NCBI GenBank assembly: GCA_019637585.1
Contig: JAHBVL010000002.1
Location: forward strand, 186,001 to 250,000
Direction: 5' to 3'
Length of the DNA: 64,000 bases
Source of the DNA: Thermomicrobiales bacterium
Lineage (GTDB): Bacteria; Chloroflexota; Chloroflexia; Thermomicrobiales; UBA6265
Positions 1 through 9,949 of the stretch are shown here, one piece after another. Numbering within the stretch: position 1 is the first letter of the stretch; every line of letters begins with the position of its first letter. The translations under genes and the position numbers were made by a program. Below the pieces are notes generated by a model that was given only the letters and a program-made list of their open reading frames with translations, had not been told where the DNA came from and searched no databases.

Positions 1-780
1 TCCGAAGACACGCGCGGCATTGGCTGTCGTCGTTTGCGCGATGGATGCGACGGTCGTCTGTCGCACGTTTGCCAGGTGCCCGGCGATCAACGGAATCGAT
101 TCGGGCGTGTTTCGTTTCTCGGACCAGTTGGATGGCGACAGGTAGGGCGAGTCTGTTTCGAGCAACAGCTGGTCGTCGGGAACGCTTCGCAATATCTCCT
201 GGAGACCGCGGGCACTGCGCCGCGTCATCAGACCACCCGCGCCGATCATCCAGCCTCGCTCGATGATCCAGGCCGCCAATTCCGCCGATCCATCGAAACT
301 GTGGAAAACGCACATCGGCTGGTCGGTCTGCGGCAGCGAAGCGCGAATGTCCGCTTCGACATCTCCTCGCATGTGGATGATCACCGGGAGCCCGGCTGAC
401 CGGGCGATGGAGAGCTGGCTGCGAAATGCGGTCAGTTGAACGTCGCGAGGCTCCGCATTCCAGTAGTAGTCGAGACCGCTTTCGCCAACTGCTGAAGGGC
501 GCCAGGCGTCGACCAGCCGCTCCAGCTCATCACCGCAGCGCGAACTCCATTCGCCGGCGCTGTTCGGATGGATGCCCAGCGTGAATGACACGCCCGGATT
601 CGCACCCGCAAGATGCCTGGCGGCCTCCCACATCCGTTGACTGAATCCGACGTTGACGATGTGCCGCACGCCCAGCGCCGACGCTCTGGCGATGACCGCG
701 CCGGCGTCTGCGGCGAATTGCTCGTCGCTGAGATGGGCATGGGTGTCGACGAAGGTCGGTTTTCGTTCGATTTCGCTCAT
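1..780 (-). CDS. tatD: TatD family metal-dependent hydrolase (3' end cut by window edge)
   Basis: Read on the minus strand from an ATG at 780, with no stop before the window edge; 260 codons are visible, close to the usual full family length, so only a few C-terminal residues are missing. TatD proteins are metal-dependent TIM-barrel DNases/hydrolases. The expected metal and catalytic signatures are all present: FVDTHAHLSD near the N-terminus, GESGLDYYW at about residue 95, IHMRGD, FHSFDGS and LLETDSPYLSP. The start ATG overlaps the glmS stop by 4 nt (ATGA), so it is translationally coupled to glmS. Molecular role (DNA or RNA 3' trimming) is family knowledge, not shown here. Confidence 0.93.
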   Translation of the reverse strand, partial: MSEIERKPTFVDTHAHLSDEQFAADAGAVIARASALGVRHIVNVGFSQRMWEAARHLAGANPGVSFTLGIHPNSAGEWSSRCGDELERLVDAWRPSAVGESGLDYYWNAEPRDVQLTAFRSQLSIARSAGLPVIIHMRGDVEADIRASLPQTDQPMCVFHSFDGSAELAAWIIERGWMIGAGGLMTRRSARGLQEILRSVPDDQLLLETDSPYLSPSNWSEKRNTPESIPLIAGHLANVRQTTVASIAQTTTANAARVFG

Positions 781-2546
781 TTCACCGTAACGCTCTTGGC
801 CAGATTTCTCGGTTTGTCCGGATCGTTGCCGCGAATCAATGCCGAGTGATATCCCAGCATCTGTGCGGGCAGCGCCTGCACCAATGGAGCGGCGTCGCCG
901 ACATCCGGCACCTCGACGAAGACATCGAAGGCGGGATCATTCCGGCTGCCGATGCCAACAATAAACCCTCTGCGGGCTTTGAGTTCCATTGCACCGGAAA
1001 TAATATCCCGGCGCGATTCGTCTTCGGGCGCATAGACGATGCAGGGTGTGCCCGGCTCGACAAGCGCGATCACGCCATGCTTGAGCTCACCCCCGGCAAA
1101 CCCTTCTGCATGGATATACGACACCTCTTTGATTTTGAGTGCAGCTTCCAGGGCAGTGGGGTAGGAAAGTCCCCGTCCGATGATGAACATGCTGGTGGCG
1201 GCGCGGGTCATTTCCGCGATCGCCTGGATCCGTCCGATCCACGCCCGCGTCAACAAACTCCGAAGCGCGCTGGCGGCGTCGAGGACGAGTTTCCGGCCCA
1301 GATCGGGTTGTCCGGCGACCTCGTGCGCCAGCATGATCAGCGTGGCAACCTTCGCCGTGTAGGCCTTGGTCGAGAGCACGCACTGTTCCGGTCCGGCGCG
1401 GAGCGGGATGCACAGATCGACCATGCGATCGAGCGTCGATTGTTCGGCGTTGAGAATCGCTCCGAGTCTGGCGCCCCGTGCCCGGGCCGCGAGCATGGCT
1501 TCGATGATGTCGGCTGTTTCGCCACTCTGTGACAGAGCAATCACCAGACTGCGGTTGGTCAGGAAGTGCTCGTGGTACTTGAACTCCGATCCGACCACGA
1601 AGTTGACGTGCCGTTTGGCGATGCGGCTGAAGAGATAGGAACCGGTCAGAGCGGCGTATGACGCCGTGCCGCATCCGACGAGAAATGTTCCGTACGACTC
1701 CTGGATGGCGTGGGCCATCGCGCTGATTTCGCCGTTTGCCGTCCGGGCCAGACGTTCGAGAACGTCGGGCTGCTCGGCCATCTCTTTCGACATGAAATCG
1801 GGATGACCGGCCAAGCCGGTGTCGAAGGAGCGGTCGGGCAGTTTCCGCCACGTTGGTGCGATCTCGCGCATCGAGGCAAGGTCCCAGAGCCGTACCGAAC
1901 CGCCATGGATCTCCGCAACCTGCCCGTCCTCCAGATGGTGGATGAGTTCGGCTTTGCCGTGCAGCGCGATGGCGTCTGACGCGATCGTGCTCCCGTCCGG
2001 ACCGGCGCCGAGCACGAGGGGGGAAACGTTTTTCGCCGCGAACATGGTTCGGGTTTCATTGTCGATTGCGATGATGGCGCTCAATCCCTGGAGCCGGTCG
2101 ATCACCTGACCAAAGGTGGCTGGTGAGATCCGGCCCTCCTGTTTGCTTCGCTCTTCGAGAAGATGAGCGATGACCTCGCTGTCCGTTTCCGAACGAAAGT
2201 GATGACCCTGGAGCTCGAGCTCAGCTCTCAGCGAACGGAAGTTCTCTACGATGCCGTTGTGGATGACGGCGAACCTTCCCGTGCAGTCGAGGTGAGGATG
2301 AGCGTTGGCATCGGTCACGCCGCCGTGCGTCGCCCAGCGGGTGTGCCCAAATCCGATCCCGGAGGTGGGCAGGGAGAGCGTTGCATCCCCAATCTTGCCC
2401 GCCGACTTACGCACTTCGAGATGACCGTTGACCCCCAGCGCCACGCCCCAGGAGTCGTATCCCCGGTACTCGAGTGTCTTCAGCGCGCAGAGAATATCAC
2501 TCGCCAGATTGGTCGGTTCCCCGACATATCCATAGATTCCACACAT
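777..2546 (-). CDS. glmS: Glutamine--fructose-6-phosphate aminotransferase (isomerizing)
   Basis: Makes glucosamine-6-phosphate from fructose-6-phosphate and glutamine, the first step toward UDP-GlcNAc for cell wall. The 589-residue protein starts MCGIYGYVG, placing the catalytic Cys at position 2 after Met removal. The N-terminal glutamine amidotransferase domain covers roughly residues 2-220 (HTRWATHGGV, HNGIVENF). Two SIS sugar-phosphate isomerase domains follow (GCGTASYAAL, SQSGETAD; GRGLSYPTALE, ELKHGVIAL), and the C-terminus DKPRNLAKSVTVK is the family signature. The leader carries a glmS ribozyme, so expression is probably repressed by GlcN6P through self-cleavage of the mRNA. tatD follows with an ATGA overlap. 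purB is divergent. Confidence 0.98.
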   Translation of the reverse strand: MCGIYGYVGEPTNLASDILCALKTLEYRGYDSWGVALGVNGHLEVRKSAGKIGDATLSLPTSGIGFGHTRWATHGGVTDANAHPHLDCTGRFAVIHNGIVENFRSLRAELELQGHHFRSETDSEVIAHLLEERSKQEGRISPATFGQVIDRLQGLSAIIAIDNETRTMFAAKNVSPLVLGAGPDGSTIASDAIALHGKAELIHHLEDGQVAEIHGGSVRLWDLASMREIAPTWRKLPDRSFDTGLAGHPDFMSKEMAEQPDVLERLARTANGEISAMAHAIQESYGTFLVGCGTASYAALTGSYLFSRIAKRHVNFVVGSEFKYHEHFLTNRSLVIALSQSGETADIIEAMLAARARGARLGAILNAEQSTLDRMVDLCIPLRAGPEQCVLSTKAYTAKVATLIMLAHEVAGQPDLGRKLVLDAASALRSLLTRAWIGRIQAIAEMTRAATSMFIIGRGLSYPTALEAALKIKEVSYIHAEGFAGGELKHGVIALVEPGTPCIVYAPEDESRRDIISGAMELKARRGFIVGIGSRNDPAFDVFVEVPDVGDAAPLVQALPAQMLGYHSALIRGNDPDKPRNLAKSVTVK

Positions 2547-2668
2547 TTCTGCTTATCCCTGTGCAGGCTCAGGTTCAAGCGGGCGCTCACCAGCTACGGA
2601 GTCGCGGGTTCGCTTGCGCCAGTGACCATTGCGATTGTTCAGGGGACTGCAGACCGCAAATCGCGGAG

Positions 2669-2817
2669 CCGGCACGTTGAGCGGCTTCTGTCAGACCGTT
2701 GCCGGTCTGGTTTGTACCTGCTCATCACGACTGTGCCTGCCGGGAAGCCATCCGCCGAATCGTTCGATCGGCTTCCACCTCGTCAACCTGTCGACCTCGA
2801 GACAGGTCCTGGCGCTA
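2669..2817 (-). ncRNA. glmS self-cleaving ribozyme in the glmS leader
   Basis: On the minus strand the leader holds the glmS ribozyme core. The cleavage dinucleotide would be A2816/G2815, followed by GCGCC. P1 is a 7-bp pairing ACCTGTC/GACAGGT. The conserved GTTGACGAGG segment follows; in studied ribozymes it carries the active-site guanosine. P2.1 is GGAAGCC/GGCTTCC closing a loop with ATCGA and TTCGGCGGATG. Downstream, CGGC/GTCG can form P3, its loop GGCAC can pair with GTGCC at 2675-2671 as the P3.1 pseudoknot, and CAGACCG-GCAA-CGGTCTG at 2709-2692 forms P4.1 behind a GGTACAAACC internal loop. Order and pairings match the known architecture. About 120 nt separate it from the glmS ATG. Confidence 0.93.
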
Positions 2818-2959
2818 CTGGAATTCCAAACGGCCCATGTGCCGGTCAGGCAATCCCGAACTGAGTGTACGTTCACAACGAGTAATTCACCAGCCGATCA
2901 GCCTATACTTCCGAGGACGTTCGTCCGGATTGTCATTCGCTTTTTCGGGAGAAACAGAC

Positions 2960-4300
2960 GTGATCGGCCGCTACACCAGGCCGGAGATGGGTCGGGTCTG
3001 GAGCGACGAGTCCAAGATCGACTGCTGGCTCCGCGTGGAGATCGCAGTTTGCCAGTCATGGCACAAACGGGATCGAATCCCGGACTGGGCGATCGAGCAA
3101 ATCCGAACCGCTTCCTGCGATCTCGAACGGATGCGCGAGATCGAGCGGGAAACCGACCACGACCTCATCTCTTTCCTTCGAGCAACCGGAGAATCGATCG
3201 GCGATGCCGCCAGATTTGTGCATCTCGGGCTGACCAGCTCCGATGTCGTCGATACCGGATTGGCCATGCAGGCGGTCGAAGCCTGCCGGATGATCGATGC
3301 CGAGCTCGCAGCGCTCACGGATGCCGTTTGGGCCCTGGCGCTCGCGCATAAGCACACCGTCACAATCGGCCGAACCCATGGCATCCACGCTGAACCGACG
3401 ACCTTTGGGCTGAAAGCGCTCGTCTGGTACGACGAGCTACGCCGGCACCGGCGCCGGCTCGCGCTGGCGCTGGAAGACATCGCAGTGGGTCAGATCTCGG
3501 GCGCTGTCGGCACCCACGCCCACGTGCCACCCGAAATCGAAGAAGAGGTCTGCGAAGCGCTCGGTCTGAAACCGGATCTGGCGTCGACCCAGGTCATTCA
3601 GCGCGACAGGCACGCGTTTTTGATCAGTGTTCTGGCCGGAATCGGCGCCACGATCGAAAAGATCGCGACGGAAATCCGCCACCTGCAGCGCACCGAAGTC
3701 CGGGAAGTGCAGGAGCCCTTCGGGCAGGGGAACCAGGGGTCCTCGGCGATGCCCCACAAGCGCAACCCGCACGAATCCGAACGACTGTCCGGTCTTGCCC
3801 GCCTTCTGCGCGGTTACATGGTCACGGCTTACGAGAACATCGCGCTCTGGCACGAACGGGACATCAGCCACAGCAGCACGGAACGGCTGATCTTTCCCGA
3901 TGCATTCATCCTGGTCGACTATTCCCTCCATCTGCTGACAGAGATCATCACCGATTTGAAGGTCTTCCCCGACCGGATGCGCTACAACCTCGAACTGACG
4001 GGCGGACTGATCTATTCGCAAAAGGTGCTTCTGGCGCTCGTCGACGCCGGCGTCGACCGGCAGGCCGCCTACAAAATCGTGCAGCGGAATGCGCTGGCCG
4101 CCTGGGACGATCCCACGATTGCGTTCGCCGACCGGCTCAAGGCGGATAGCGAGGTCACTGGCGCGATCGATAGCGCCGGTATCGACGCCCTGATGCGCGC
4201 GGAGGACCAGCTGATTCACGTCGATGGCTTGTTCGACCGGATCGTCGCCGATGTCAAAAGGGAATCTGGCGATGCCCAGCTGGCGAGCGTGGCACTGTGA
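2960..4300 (+). CDS. purB: Adenylosuccinate lyase
   Basis: Cleaves SAICAR and adenylosuccinate, releasing fumarate, in IMP and AMP synthesis. I place the start at GTG 2960, with GGGAGA at 2947-2952 as ribosome binding site and the typical N-terminus IGRYTRPEMGRVW; the upstream in-frame extension has no family resemblance. The product is 446 residues, normal for the short bacterial form. Seen motifs: HLGLTSSDVVDTG, IGRTHGIHAEPTTFG with the catalytic His, and the superfamily signature GSSAMPHKRNP near residue 265. It opens the pur operon and overlaps purC by 4 nt. A TATACT at 2904-2909 may be its -10 element, without a convincing -35. Confidence 0.97.
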   Translation: MIGRYTRPEMGRVWSDESKIDCWLRVEIAVCQSWHKRDRIPDWAIEQIRTASCDLERMREIERETDHDLISFLRATGESIGDAARFVHLGLTSSDVVDTGLAMQAVEACRMIDAELAALTDAVWALALAHKHTVTIGRTHGIHAEPTTFGLKALVWYDELRRHRRRLALALEDIAVGQISGAVGTHAHVPPEIEEEVCEALGLKPDLASTQVIQRDRHAFLISVLAGIGATIEKIATEIRHLQRTEVREVQEPFGQGNQGSSAMPHKRNPHESERLSGLARLLRGYMVTAYENIALWHERDISHSSTERLIFPDAFILVDYSLHLLTEIITDLKVFPDRMRYNLELTGGLIYSQKVLLALVDAGVDRQAAYKIVQRNALAAWDDPTIAFADRLKADSEVTGAIDSAGIDALMRAEDQLIHVDGLFDRIVADVKRESGDAQLASVAL

Positions 4301-5229
4301 TCGATCAGCAGGCGTTGACGCAGCTTTCCCTGCAGGGCTATCCCCGGTTCCACAGCGGCAAGGTTCGCGACACCTTCGATCTGGATGACCGATTGCTGAT
4401 CGTGGCGTCCGACCGTATCTCCGCATTCGACGTGATCATGCCCAACGGCATACCGGGCAAGGGCGCCGCACTGACGAAACTCTCGATCTTCTGGTTCGCT
4501 CAGACCAGCGGCATTGTGGCCAATCACTTCATCTCCGACGATCTGACGACGCTGCCCCAGCTTTCCGAGAGCGAACGCGCTGAGCTTGCGGGCCGGGCGA
4601 TGATCGTGCGGAAAGCGGAGCGGATCGATTTCGAGTGCGTTGTGCGCGGCTACATCTCCGGCTCAGCCTGGAAGGAATACCAATCCGAGGGATCGGTCGC
4701 GTTCGTGCCAATGCCCGGCGGATTGCGGGAGTCGGACCGTTTGGCGGAGCCGATCTTTACTCCGGCGGTAAAAAACGATCTCGGTCATGATGAGAACATC
4801 TCGGTGAGCGAGCTTCGCGACCGGATCGGCGCCGAGCAGACTGGCGAGCTGGAACGATTGAGCATCGCGCTCTACACATCGGCTGCGGCACATGCCGCTG
4901 AACGGGGCATCATCATCGCCGACACCAAATTCGAGTTCGGTTTTGCGGATGATGATTTGATCGTCATCGACGAGATGCTCACGCCGGACAGCTCCCGTTT
5001 CTGGGAGGCAGACGCCTGGGAACCAGGCGGACCGCAGGAGAGCTTCGACAAACAGTTCCTCAGGGATTGGCTCCTCGCGTCGGGCTGGGATCGGGAGCCA
5101 CCGGCTCCGGCGCTGCCCGAGGAGATCATTTCTGGAACCCGGCAACGCTATGAAGAAGCGGTGGCTCGCCTCACCGGACCTCCGGTTGCGCGCCACGTCG
5201 ATCGCTCTCGAGAAAGGGCAGGAGTCTGA
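4297..5229 (+). CDS. purC: Phosphoribosylaminoimidazole-succinocarboxamide synthase
   Basis: Joins aspartate to CAIR with ATP to give SAICAR in purine synthesis. The GTG start at 4297 overlaps the purB stop in a GTGA arrangement, so it is probably coupled to purB translation. The 310-residue length matches the yeast-like/long bacterial PurC group. Motifs: FHSGKVRDTFDLDD for the nucleotide loop, ASDRISAFDVIMPNGIPGKG, ECVVRGYISGSAWKEY, and DTKFEFGFADDDLIVIDE with acidic metal and substrate ligands. Its stop shares one base with the purS start. Confidence 0.97.
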   Translation: MIDQQALTQLSLQGYPRFHSGKVRDTFDLDDRLLIVASDRISAFDVIMPNGIPGKGAALTKLSIFWFAQTSGIVANHFISDDLTTLPQLSESERAELAGRAMIVRKAERIDFECVVRGYISGSAWKEYQSEGSVAFVPMPGGLRESDRLAEPIFTPAVKNDLGHDENISVSELRDRIGAEQTGELERLSIALYTSAAAHAAERGIIIADTKFEFGFADDDLIVIDEMLTPDSSRFWEADAWEPGGPQESFDKQFLRDWLLASGWDREPPAPALPEEIISGTRQRYEEAVARLTGPPVARHVDRSRERAGV

Positions 5230-5510
5230 TGTCGAACGCATGGGTGGCGGAAGTCGTCGTCATGCCCAAAGCGGGGGTCAACGACCCGCAGGGAGAAGCC
5301 ATCCTCGGTGGTCTTCATGACCTGGGGTACCGGGCGGTGAGCCGCGTTCGGGCCGGGAAGCAGTTCCGCGTCGAGATCGACGCCGAGAATGAAGCGGCAG
5401 CGAGGAACGCGATCGCCGAAATGAGTGACCGGGTCCTGGCCAATCCGGTGATCGAGGTCTACGAAATCGAGAGTCTCACACCGTTGACCGGAGCGGGAGC
5501 CGAGCGATGA
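5229..5510 (+). CDS. purS: Phosphoribosylformylglycinamidine synthase subunit PurS
   Basis: Small structural subunit that bridges PurL and PurQ in the three-protein FGAM synthase complex. The protein is 93 residues, slightly longer than the usual 80-85. Recognisable features are the N-terminal strand WVAEVVVMPKAGVNDPQGEA and the central region RAGKQFRVEIDAENEAAA. It starts one base inside the purC stop and overlaps purQ by 4 nt. This position between purC and purQ is characteristic of PurS. Confidence 0.95.
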   Translation: MSNAWVAEVVVMPKAGVNDPQGEAILGGLHDLGYRAVSRVRAGKQFRVEIDAENEAAARNAIAEMSDRVLANPVIEVYEIESLTPLTGAGAER

Positions 5511-6208
5511 GTCAGCAGGTCGGCGTCGTCACATTTCCCGGCAGCAATGGCGACCACGACGCCTGGAACGCGTTCGCCAACGACCTTGGCGTACCGACTC
5601 GCATGGTCGACTACCGCGAAACCGATCTCGATGGCATTGCAGTTGTGGTCGTGCCGGGCGGGTTTTCCTATGGCGACTATCTTCGCTGCGGCGCTATCGC
5701 CCGTTTTGCGCCAGTGATGAACGCGGTGCGCGAGTTCGCCCAGAGAGGCGGTCCCGTTCTCGGCATCTGCAACGGGTTCCAGGTGCTCACCGAGGCTCAT
5801 CTCCTGCCGGGAGCGTTGCTGCGCAACGAGTCGCTCCGCTTTCATTGCGACTGGATCCACGTCAAGGTGGAGAACAGGTCGTTCTGGACCTCCGACGTGG
5901 AGGTGGGCGACATCCTCCGGTTGCCGATCGCTCATGGCGACGGATCCTATTTCGCTGACGACGAAACGATCGCCAGACTCGAATCGAATGGCCAGGTCAT
6001 CTTTCGCTACTGCGATGCCAATGGCGCGGTTCTCGACAACGCCAACCCCAATGGGTCACGGCGGGCAATCGCCGGCATCGCTAACGAGGGGCGCAATGTG
6101 GTCGGTCTGATGCCGCATCCGGAACGAGCGACTGATCCGCTGGTCGGAGGCGCCGATGGCCGCAGGATCGTGACAGCCGCACTCAGTGCGCTGCAGGTGG
6201 CGGTGTAG
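5507..6208 (+). CDS. purQ: Phosphoribosylformylglycinamidine synthase subunit PurQ
   Basis: Class I glutamine amidotransferase subunit of FGAM synthase: hydrolyses glutamine and passes ammonia to PurL. It has 233 residues. [14 protein letters not shown] opens the protein, the nucleophilic Cys lies in [10 protein letters not shown] near residue 86, and the His/Glu pair of the triad is in [10 protein letters not shown] near residue 200. The ATG overlaps the purS stop by 4 nt. purL starts 2 nt after its stop, so the three subunits should be made in a coupled way. Confidence 0.97.
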   Translation: MSQQVGVVTFPGSNGDHDAWNAFANDLGVPTRMVDYRETDLDGIAVVVVPGGFSYGDYLRCGAIARFAPVMNAVREFAQRGGPVLGICNGFQVLTEAHLLPGALLRNESLRFHCDWIHVKVENRSFWTSDVEVGDILRLPIAHGDGSYFADDETIARLESNGQVIFRYCDANGAVLDNANPNGSRRAIAGIANEGRNVVGLMPHPERATDPLVGGADGRRIVTAALSALQVAV

Positions 6209-6210
6209 CA

Positions 6211-8412
6211 ATGCCGGAAGCCGTGGTCAACTCGATTGCCCCGGGAGCATGGCGTGAAGTCGCCCTGAGCGACGACGAGTACGCCCTGATTCTCGAGTTG
6301 CTCGGTCGTGAGCCGACGCCCGTCGAGCTGGGTATGTTCGGCTCGATGTGGAGTGAGCATTGCGGGTACAAACACACCCGCCCGCTCTTTCCCCGTTTGC
6401 CGACCGACGGTCCGCAGGTTCTTCAGGGACCGGGCGAGAATGCCGGCGCGGTGAGCATCGGCAATGGTCTGGCCGTCGTCTTCAAGGTCGAGTCCCACAA
6501 TCATCCCAGCGCCGTCGAACCCTATGAGGGAGCCGCGACTGGCGTGGGCGGCATCGTGCGCGACATCTTCACCATGGGCGCCCGTCCCATTGCCCTGCTC
6601 AACTCCCTTCGGTTCGGCAAACTCGACGACCAGCGCAATCGCTATCTCTTCGACAACGTCGTTGGCGGAATCGGCGGATATGGCAACTGTCTCGGCATTC
6701 CCACCGTGGGGGGCGAAGTCTTCTTCGATGATTCCTATTCGGGCAACCCGCTGGTCAACGCGATGTGCATCGGTATCGTCACGGAGGATGGCATCGTCCG
6801 GGCCAAAGCGAGCGGCGTTGGCAACCTGATCATGCTCATCGGGGCCGATACCGGCAGGGACGGTCTGCACGGCGCGACATTCGCGTCGGTCGACGACCCG
6901 GAAGCCTCGCATCGGGGTGTGATCCAGGTAGGCAACCCCTTTCTCGAGAAACTCCTGCTGGAAGCGTCGCTCGAACTGCTCACCTCCGGAGCTGTCGTGG
7001 CGATGCAGGATCTCGGCGCTGCCGGTCTGACCAGCTCGACGATCGAATGCGCGAGCCGGGGTGGCGTGGGGGCGGAAATCGACGTCGCACTCGTCCCTCG
7101 CCGTGAAGAAGGAATGACGGCTTACGAGGTCATGCTGAGTGAGAGCCAGGAGCGAATGCTCCTGGTGGTCGAACCGCATGGTTTCGAACAGGTCGACGCC
7201 ATCGTGCGCAAGTGGTCGCTTCACTCGTCGGTGATCGGCAGGATCACGGACGACGGCATGGTCCGCGTCATGGATGGGGATGTCGTCACCGCTGACGTGC
7301 CGGCCGAGTTCTTCACCGACAAATGCCCCACCTATGTTCGCCCCGCTGCCGAGGCGCCTCACGTCGTTGCGGCCAGGGAGACCGACACCTCCGCCTTTTC
7401 CGACCTGAAACCGGGTCAGGCGCCGGCTGTGCTCCTCGAGCTCCTCTCCTCGCCGAACATCTGCAGCCGGAAACCGGTCTATGAACGCTACGACCATACG
7501 ATTCTGACCAACACGGTCGTGGCGCCGGGGCAAGCGGATGCGGCGGTGTTGCGTATCAAGGGTCAGCAGTCGGGAATCGCGACAGCGATCGATTGCAATT
7601 CCCGGTATTGCTATCTCGATCCGCACCTTGGGGCGATGCACGCGGTTGCCGAAGCCTGCCGCAATGTCTCCTGCACCGGGGGGCGTCCGCTGGCGATCAC
7701 CAACTGCCTCAACTTCGGCAATCCGGAGCGGCCAGCCGGTTACTTCCAGCTCGACAATGCGGTTCAGGGGATCGCCGACGCCTGCCGGGCGCTCGATGTA
7801 CCGGTGATCAGCGGCAATGTCAGTCTCTACAACGAAACCGCGAACTCTCCCGTTTTTCCCACGCCGACCATCGGCGCCGTCGGGTTGCTCGATGATGTCT
7901 GCCGCCACGCCACGATGGTCTGGAAGCCGGGCCAGTCGATCGTTCTCCTCGGAGCGTGGTCGCCAGTGCTGGGTGGCAGCGAGTTTCTCAGCTACTGGCA
8001 TGACGCCGTTGCCGGTCAGCCGCCATCCCTCGATCTGGAAGGAGAGCTGAGGGTGCAGGAGTTGGTCCGCGATCTGATTGGCGCTGGTGTCGTGCGGACC
8101 GCGCACGATGTCGCGCTCGGCGGTATTGCCGTGGCTCTGGCCAAGATGGCGATCGTGTCCGGTGTCGGGGCGAATGTCCAGCTGCCTCGCACGGTCGAGC
8201 GCGTCGACGCCCAGTGGTTCGGGGAAGCCGCGTCGGCCATCATCGTGGCTGTCGAAGCTGGAGATGAAGAGCGTGTGCGGGCAAACGCTGCCGAAGCGGG
8301 CGTTCCCTTCCTGCGACTGGGCGAAACCGGGGATTCGGGTCTGACGATCAACGGCGGCAAGGCGATCCCGCTCAGCGCGCTCTCTGTGGCACATGAACAT
8401 GGTTTCGCCTGA
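6211..8412 (+). CDS. purL: Phosphoribosylformylglycinamidine synthase subunit PurL (small type)
   Basis: Catalytic subunit of FGAM synthase: ATP-dependent conversion of FGAR to FGAM with ammonia from PurQ. The 733-residue size is the small PurL form that needs PurS and PurQ, both encoded just upstream. Motifs: [19 protein letters not shown] near residue 45, [39 protein letters not shown], and in the second AIRS-like half [11 protein letters not shown] and [13 protein letters not shown]. Large ORFs antisense to this gene are codon-bias shadows. Confidence 0.98.
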   Translation: MPEAVVNSIAPGAWREVALSDDEYALILELLGREPTPVELGMFGSMWSEHCGYKHTRPLFPRLPTDGPQVLQGPGENAGAVSIGNGLAVVFKVESHNHPSAVEPYEGAATGVGGIVRDIFTMGARPIALLNSLRFGKLDDQRNRYLFDNVVGGIGGYGNCLGIPTVGGEVFFDDSYSGNPLVNAMCIGIVTEDGIVRAKASGVGNLIMLIGADTGRDGLHGATFASVDDPEASHRGVIQVGNPFLEKLLLEASLELLTSGAVVAMQDLGAAGLTSSTIECASRGGVGAEIDVALVPRREEGMTAYEVMLSESQERMLLVVEPHGFEQVDAIVRKWSLHSSVIGRITDDGMVRVMDGDVVTADVPAEFFTDKCPTYVRPAAEAPHVVAARETDTSAFSDLKPGQAPAVLLELLSSPNICSRKPVYERYDHTILTNTVVAPGQADAAVLRIKGQQSGIATAIDCNSRYCYLDPHLGAMHAVAEACRNVSCTGGRPLAITNCLNFGNPERPAGYFQLDNAVQGIADACRALDVPVISGNVSLYNETANSPVFPTPTIGAVGLLDDVCRHATMVWKPGQSIVLLGAWSPVLGGSEFLSYWHDAVAGQPPSLDLEGELRVQELVRDLIGAGVVRTAHDVALGGIAVALAKMAIVSGVGANVQLPRTVERVDAQWFGEAASAIIVAVEAGDEERVRANAAEAGVPFLRLGETGDSGLTINGGKAIPLSALSVAHEHGFA

Positions 8413-8457
8413 GTCTCTGAGTCAATGGGTTGTGCCGACCGTGTAAGATTGGAACTG

Positions 8458-9906
8458 ATGGATAGCGACGTTTTTTCTCTCGATTTCCAGGCGGATGACA
8501 AACCGCACGAAGAGTGCGGCGTCTTCGGAATCTACGCACCTGGGGAGGATGTCGCGCGCATCACCTTCTTCGGTCTCTACGCGCTTCAGCACCGGGGCCA
8601 GGAAAGCGCGGGAATCGCAACCTCCGACGGACAGCGGCTCTTCCGCCGCACCCATCTCGGACTCGTTTCGCAGGCATTCAACGAAGCGGACCTGAGCGCA
8701 TTGCCGGGTATCGCGGCGATTGGCCACACCCGCTATTCGACGACGGGACAGAGCAACGAGCGGAATGCCGGACCGATGCTAACTGTCGGCCCGCAAGGTC
8801 CGGTTGCCGTGGCCCACAATGGCAACATCGTCAACGCCTACGCGATCAAAGAGAATCTCGAAGCGGGCGGTGAGACCTTCGAAACATCAACCGACAGCGA
8901 GGTGCTGACCCGCCTGATCGCGCTCAGTCCGGGTTCGACCATGATCGAGAAGATCAGGGTGGCGATGCCGGCGCTGGTCGGCGCCTACAGCCTGGCGGTG
9001 CTGACGCCGGATGCGATCTACGCGGTCCGCGATCCGAAAGGGGTTCGGCCGCTCTGTATTGGCCGGCTGGGCGATCACTGGATCGTGGCCTCCGAGAGCT
9101 GTGCACTGACCACGGTTGGCGCCCAGTTCATCCGCGAAATCGAGCCGGGCGAGATCATCCAGATCGATATGGACGGGCTGCACTCGTTCCCCCCTGCCCA
9201 GAGCGATCGCCACGCCACCTGTCTCTTCGAGCTGATCTATTTCTCCCGGCCGGACAGCGTCATCCTCAATCAGCGCCTCTATCTGGTCCGTAAGCGAATG
9301 GGCGAGGTGCTGGCGCGCGAGCATCCGGTGGACGCTGATGTCGTCGTCGGATTGCCCGACTCGGCTACGCCGGCGGCCATCGGCTTTGCCCAGGCATCCG
9401 GGATCCCATATAGCGAGGGTTTGATCAAGAATCGCTATATCGGCCGCACCTTCATTCAACCCGATCAGCGGCTCCGGGAGGTCGGGGTATCGCTCAAGTT
9501 CAACGCGCTTCCGGAAGTTCTGGAAAACAAGCGAGTGGTGCTGGTCGATGACACGATCGTTCGGGGGACGACCAGCCGGCCGATCGTCCAGTTGTTGCGC
9601 AACGCCGGAGCGCGAGAGGTGCACATGCGCGTTCACGCGCCGCCGATGATGCACCCCTGCTACCTGGGGGTGGATCTGGCCCGGCGGGAGGAGTTGATCG
9701 CGGCGCGGATGACCGTCGAGGAAATCGGCGAGCATATCGGCGTCGACTCGATCGGCTATCTCTCGCTCGATGGATTGCTCGATGCCATCAACGCACCGGG
9801 CGCCGGATTCTGCACCGGCTGCCTCACCGGCAACTATCCCGTGCCGGTCCAGCTGGAAATGGACATGCACAAGCTGGTGCTGGAACGAGAACCGGTTGCC
9901 ACGTGA
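8458..9906 (+). CDS. purF: Amidophosphoribosyltransferase
   Basis: First committed step of purine synthesis: PRPP plus glutamine to phosphoribosylamine. I chose ATG 8458 (482 residues) because it leaves a short propeptide before the catalytic Cys of HEECGVFGIYA; ATG 8425 is an in-frame alternative, and neither has a strong ribosome site. The N-terminal Ntn amidotransferase domain shows YALQHRGQESAGIA and VAHNGNIVNAY. The PRTase domain shows VVGLPDSATPAAIGFA and VLVDDTIVRGTTSRPIV. Cysteines in HATCLFE, HPCYLG and CTGC fit the oxygen-sensitive [4Fe-4S] type known from Bacillus. Last gene of the pur operon, followed by a terminator. Confidence 0.97.
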   Translation: MDSDVFSLDFQADDKPHEECGVFGIYAPGEDVARITFFGLYALQHRGQESAGIATSDGQRLFRRTHLGLVSQAFNEADLSALPGIAAIGHTRYSTTGQSNERNAGPMLTVGPQGPVAVAHNGNIVNAYAIKENLEAGGETFETSTDSEVLTRLIALSPGSTMIEKIRVAMPALVGAYSLAVLTPDAIYAVRDPKGVRPLCIGRLGDHWIVASESCALTTVGAQFIREIEPGEIIQIDMDGLHSFPPAQSDRHATCLFELIYFSRPDSVILNQRLYLVRKRMGEVLAREHPVDADVVVGLPDSATPAAIGFAQASGIPYSEGLIKNRYIGRTFIQPDQRLREVGVSLKFNALPEVLENKRVVLVDDTIVRGTTSRPIVQLLRNAGAREVHMRVHAPPMMHPCYLGVDLARREELIAARMTVEEIGEHIGVDSIGYLSLDGLLDAINAPGAGFCTGCLTGNYPVPVQLEMDMHKLVLEREPVAT

Positions 9907-9930
9907 TCGGGCAATCAATCAGATAGCGGC

Positions 9931-9949
9931 GACCCGGAAGGTCCGGGTC
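9931..9949 (+). terminator. Intrinsic terminator after purF
   Basis: GACCCGGA (9931-9938), loop AGG, TCCGGGTC (9942-9949): a perfect 8-bp GC-rich stem, followed by TTTGTCTTGT. It lies 24 nt past the purF stop and 30 nt before the gcvT start, so it should separate the pur and gcv transcription units. Confidence 0.85.

Noticed and set aside
2699-2959. N-terminal extension of purB
   Set aside because: Would read through the glmS ribozyme region in antisense and precede the conserved IGRYTRPEM start; GTG 2960 has a good ribosome site.
6007-8400. 797-codon ORF on the minus strand opposite purL
   Set aside because: Antisense shadow created by GC-biased third positions; no domain resemblance, while purL on the plus strand is certain.
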